Assembly (NCBI GenBank): GCA_902727935.1
Contig: CACVAX010000039.1
Span: 20,321-84,320 of the forward strand
Reading direction: 5' to 3'
Source: an uncultured Sulfurovum sp.
Lineage (GTDB): Bacteria; Campylobacterota; Campylobacteria; Campylobacterales; Sulfurovaceae
DNA length: 64,000 nucleotides
The translations under genes and the position numbers were made by a program. Under the pieces are notes generated by a model, which ran no database searches, was not told the DNA's origin, and was given only the letters and a program-made list of their open reading frames with translations. Shown here in pieces: positions 63,831 through 64,000 of the stretch. Position 1 is the first letter of the stretch. The number at the start of each line of letters is the position of its first letter.

Positions 63831-64000
63831 ATGTTAACAAAAATATTCTGTGAAATAGATGACTTTATGCAAAAGTTTGAAGATGAGTACAAAAAAAGAT
63901 TGATAGCTGAGAAAAGTAGTAAGATAAAATATAATTCAAGATTAACACTTAGTGAAGTGATGAGTATATTGGTCTATTATCACAATTACGGAAACCGAAC
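63831..64000 (+). CDS. IS982-family transposase, N-terminal part (cut by window end)
   Basis: The frame is open to the window edge (about 56 codons visible). MLTKIFCEIDDFMQKF and SRLTLSEVMSILVYYHNYGNR match the N-terminal region of IS982 transposases. The rest of the gene and the right end of the element lie outside. The left terminal repeat is probably between 63740 and 63800 but cannot be fixed without the right end. Confidence 0.8.
   Translation, partial: MLTKIFCEIDDFMQKFEDEYKKRLIAEKSSKIKYNSRLTLSEVMSILVYYHNYGNR

Noticed and set aside
1..64000. tRNA, rRNA or CRISPR array
   Set aside because: No tRNA-like cloverleaf, no rRNA sequence and no regularly spaced direct repeats were seen in any gap; all intergenic gaps are under 300 bases.

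Overview
This AT-rich window comes from a sulfur-metabolising member of the Campylobacterota (Epsilonproteobacteria), close to the Arcobacter / Sulfurimonas / Sulfurovum groups. The evidence is a soxXYZAB thiosulfate-oxidation cluster with a mono-heme SoxA, a periplasmic sulfur-type molybdoenzyme, and the conserved cvpA-fur-lysS-glyA-DUF1882-SPOR neighbourhood known from Campylobacter. No rRNA, tRNA or CRISPR array was seen, and no stretch longer than 300 bases lacks a gene.

Region 1 (1-10289). The window opens inside a ferredoxin subunit, followed by an NrfD-type membrane anchor and a 1120-residue Tat-exported molybdopterin catalytic subunit (Psr/Ttr/Phs-like, substrate unknown). Next is a signalling operon: lone receiver, histidine kinase, SiaC-like and SiaB-like proteins, an outer-membrane beta-barrel, a small solute-binding-like protein and a SiaA-like PP2C phosphatase. 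This is a Sia-type partner switch without an adjacent SiaD.

Region 2 (10439-18274). A TorD-type chaperone, a multi-cluster ferredoxin and two unknown proteins look like a molybdoenzyme maturation set. They are followed by an NlpC/P60 peptidase, a YehS (DUF1456) protein, and a GAF histidine kinase / receiver / membrane coiled-coil unit.

Region 3 (18299-28198). An epimerase is divergent from soxXYZAB, which continues into a thioredoxin-fold and a DsrE-like protein. Then come an NlpC/P60 protein, purH, a Cys-less rhodanese and aroE.

Region 4 (28353-33873). A TonB receptor plus ABC ATPase and two DUF3526 permeases appear to be inserted between aroE and trpE.

Region 5 (33898-50475). The long minus-strand housekeeping block is gatC-pilT-cvpA-fur-lysS-glyA-DUF1882-SPOR-trpE. 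LysS carries a zinc-ribbon-like tail. Beyond it are a rhodanese, a secreted peptidase-like protein, a DUF4034/PcfJ pair, dapE, a histidine kinase and a DUF4143 ATPase.

Region 6 (50499-60391). A MoxR-Bat (aerotolerance-type) operon, moxR-DUF58-DUF4381-like-batA-batB ... batC-batD-VWA lipoprotein, is interrupted by a CPBP protease and an RHH/PIN toxin-antitoxin pair. Four 11-bp-phased repeats lie upstream of it.

Region 7 (60461-64000). This is a mobile/accessory end: a 1395-bp IS4-type element with perfect 25-bp inverted repeats and a frameshifted transposase, a HipA-family kinase fused to a winged helix, and the start of an IS982-family transposase cut by the window edge.
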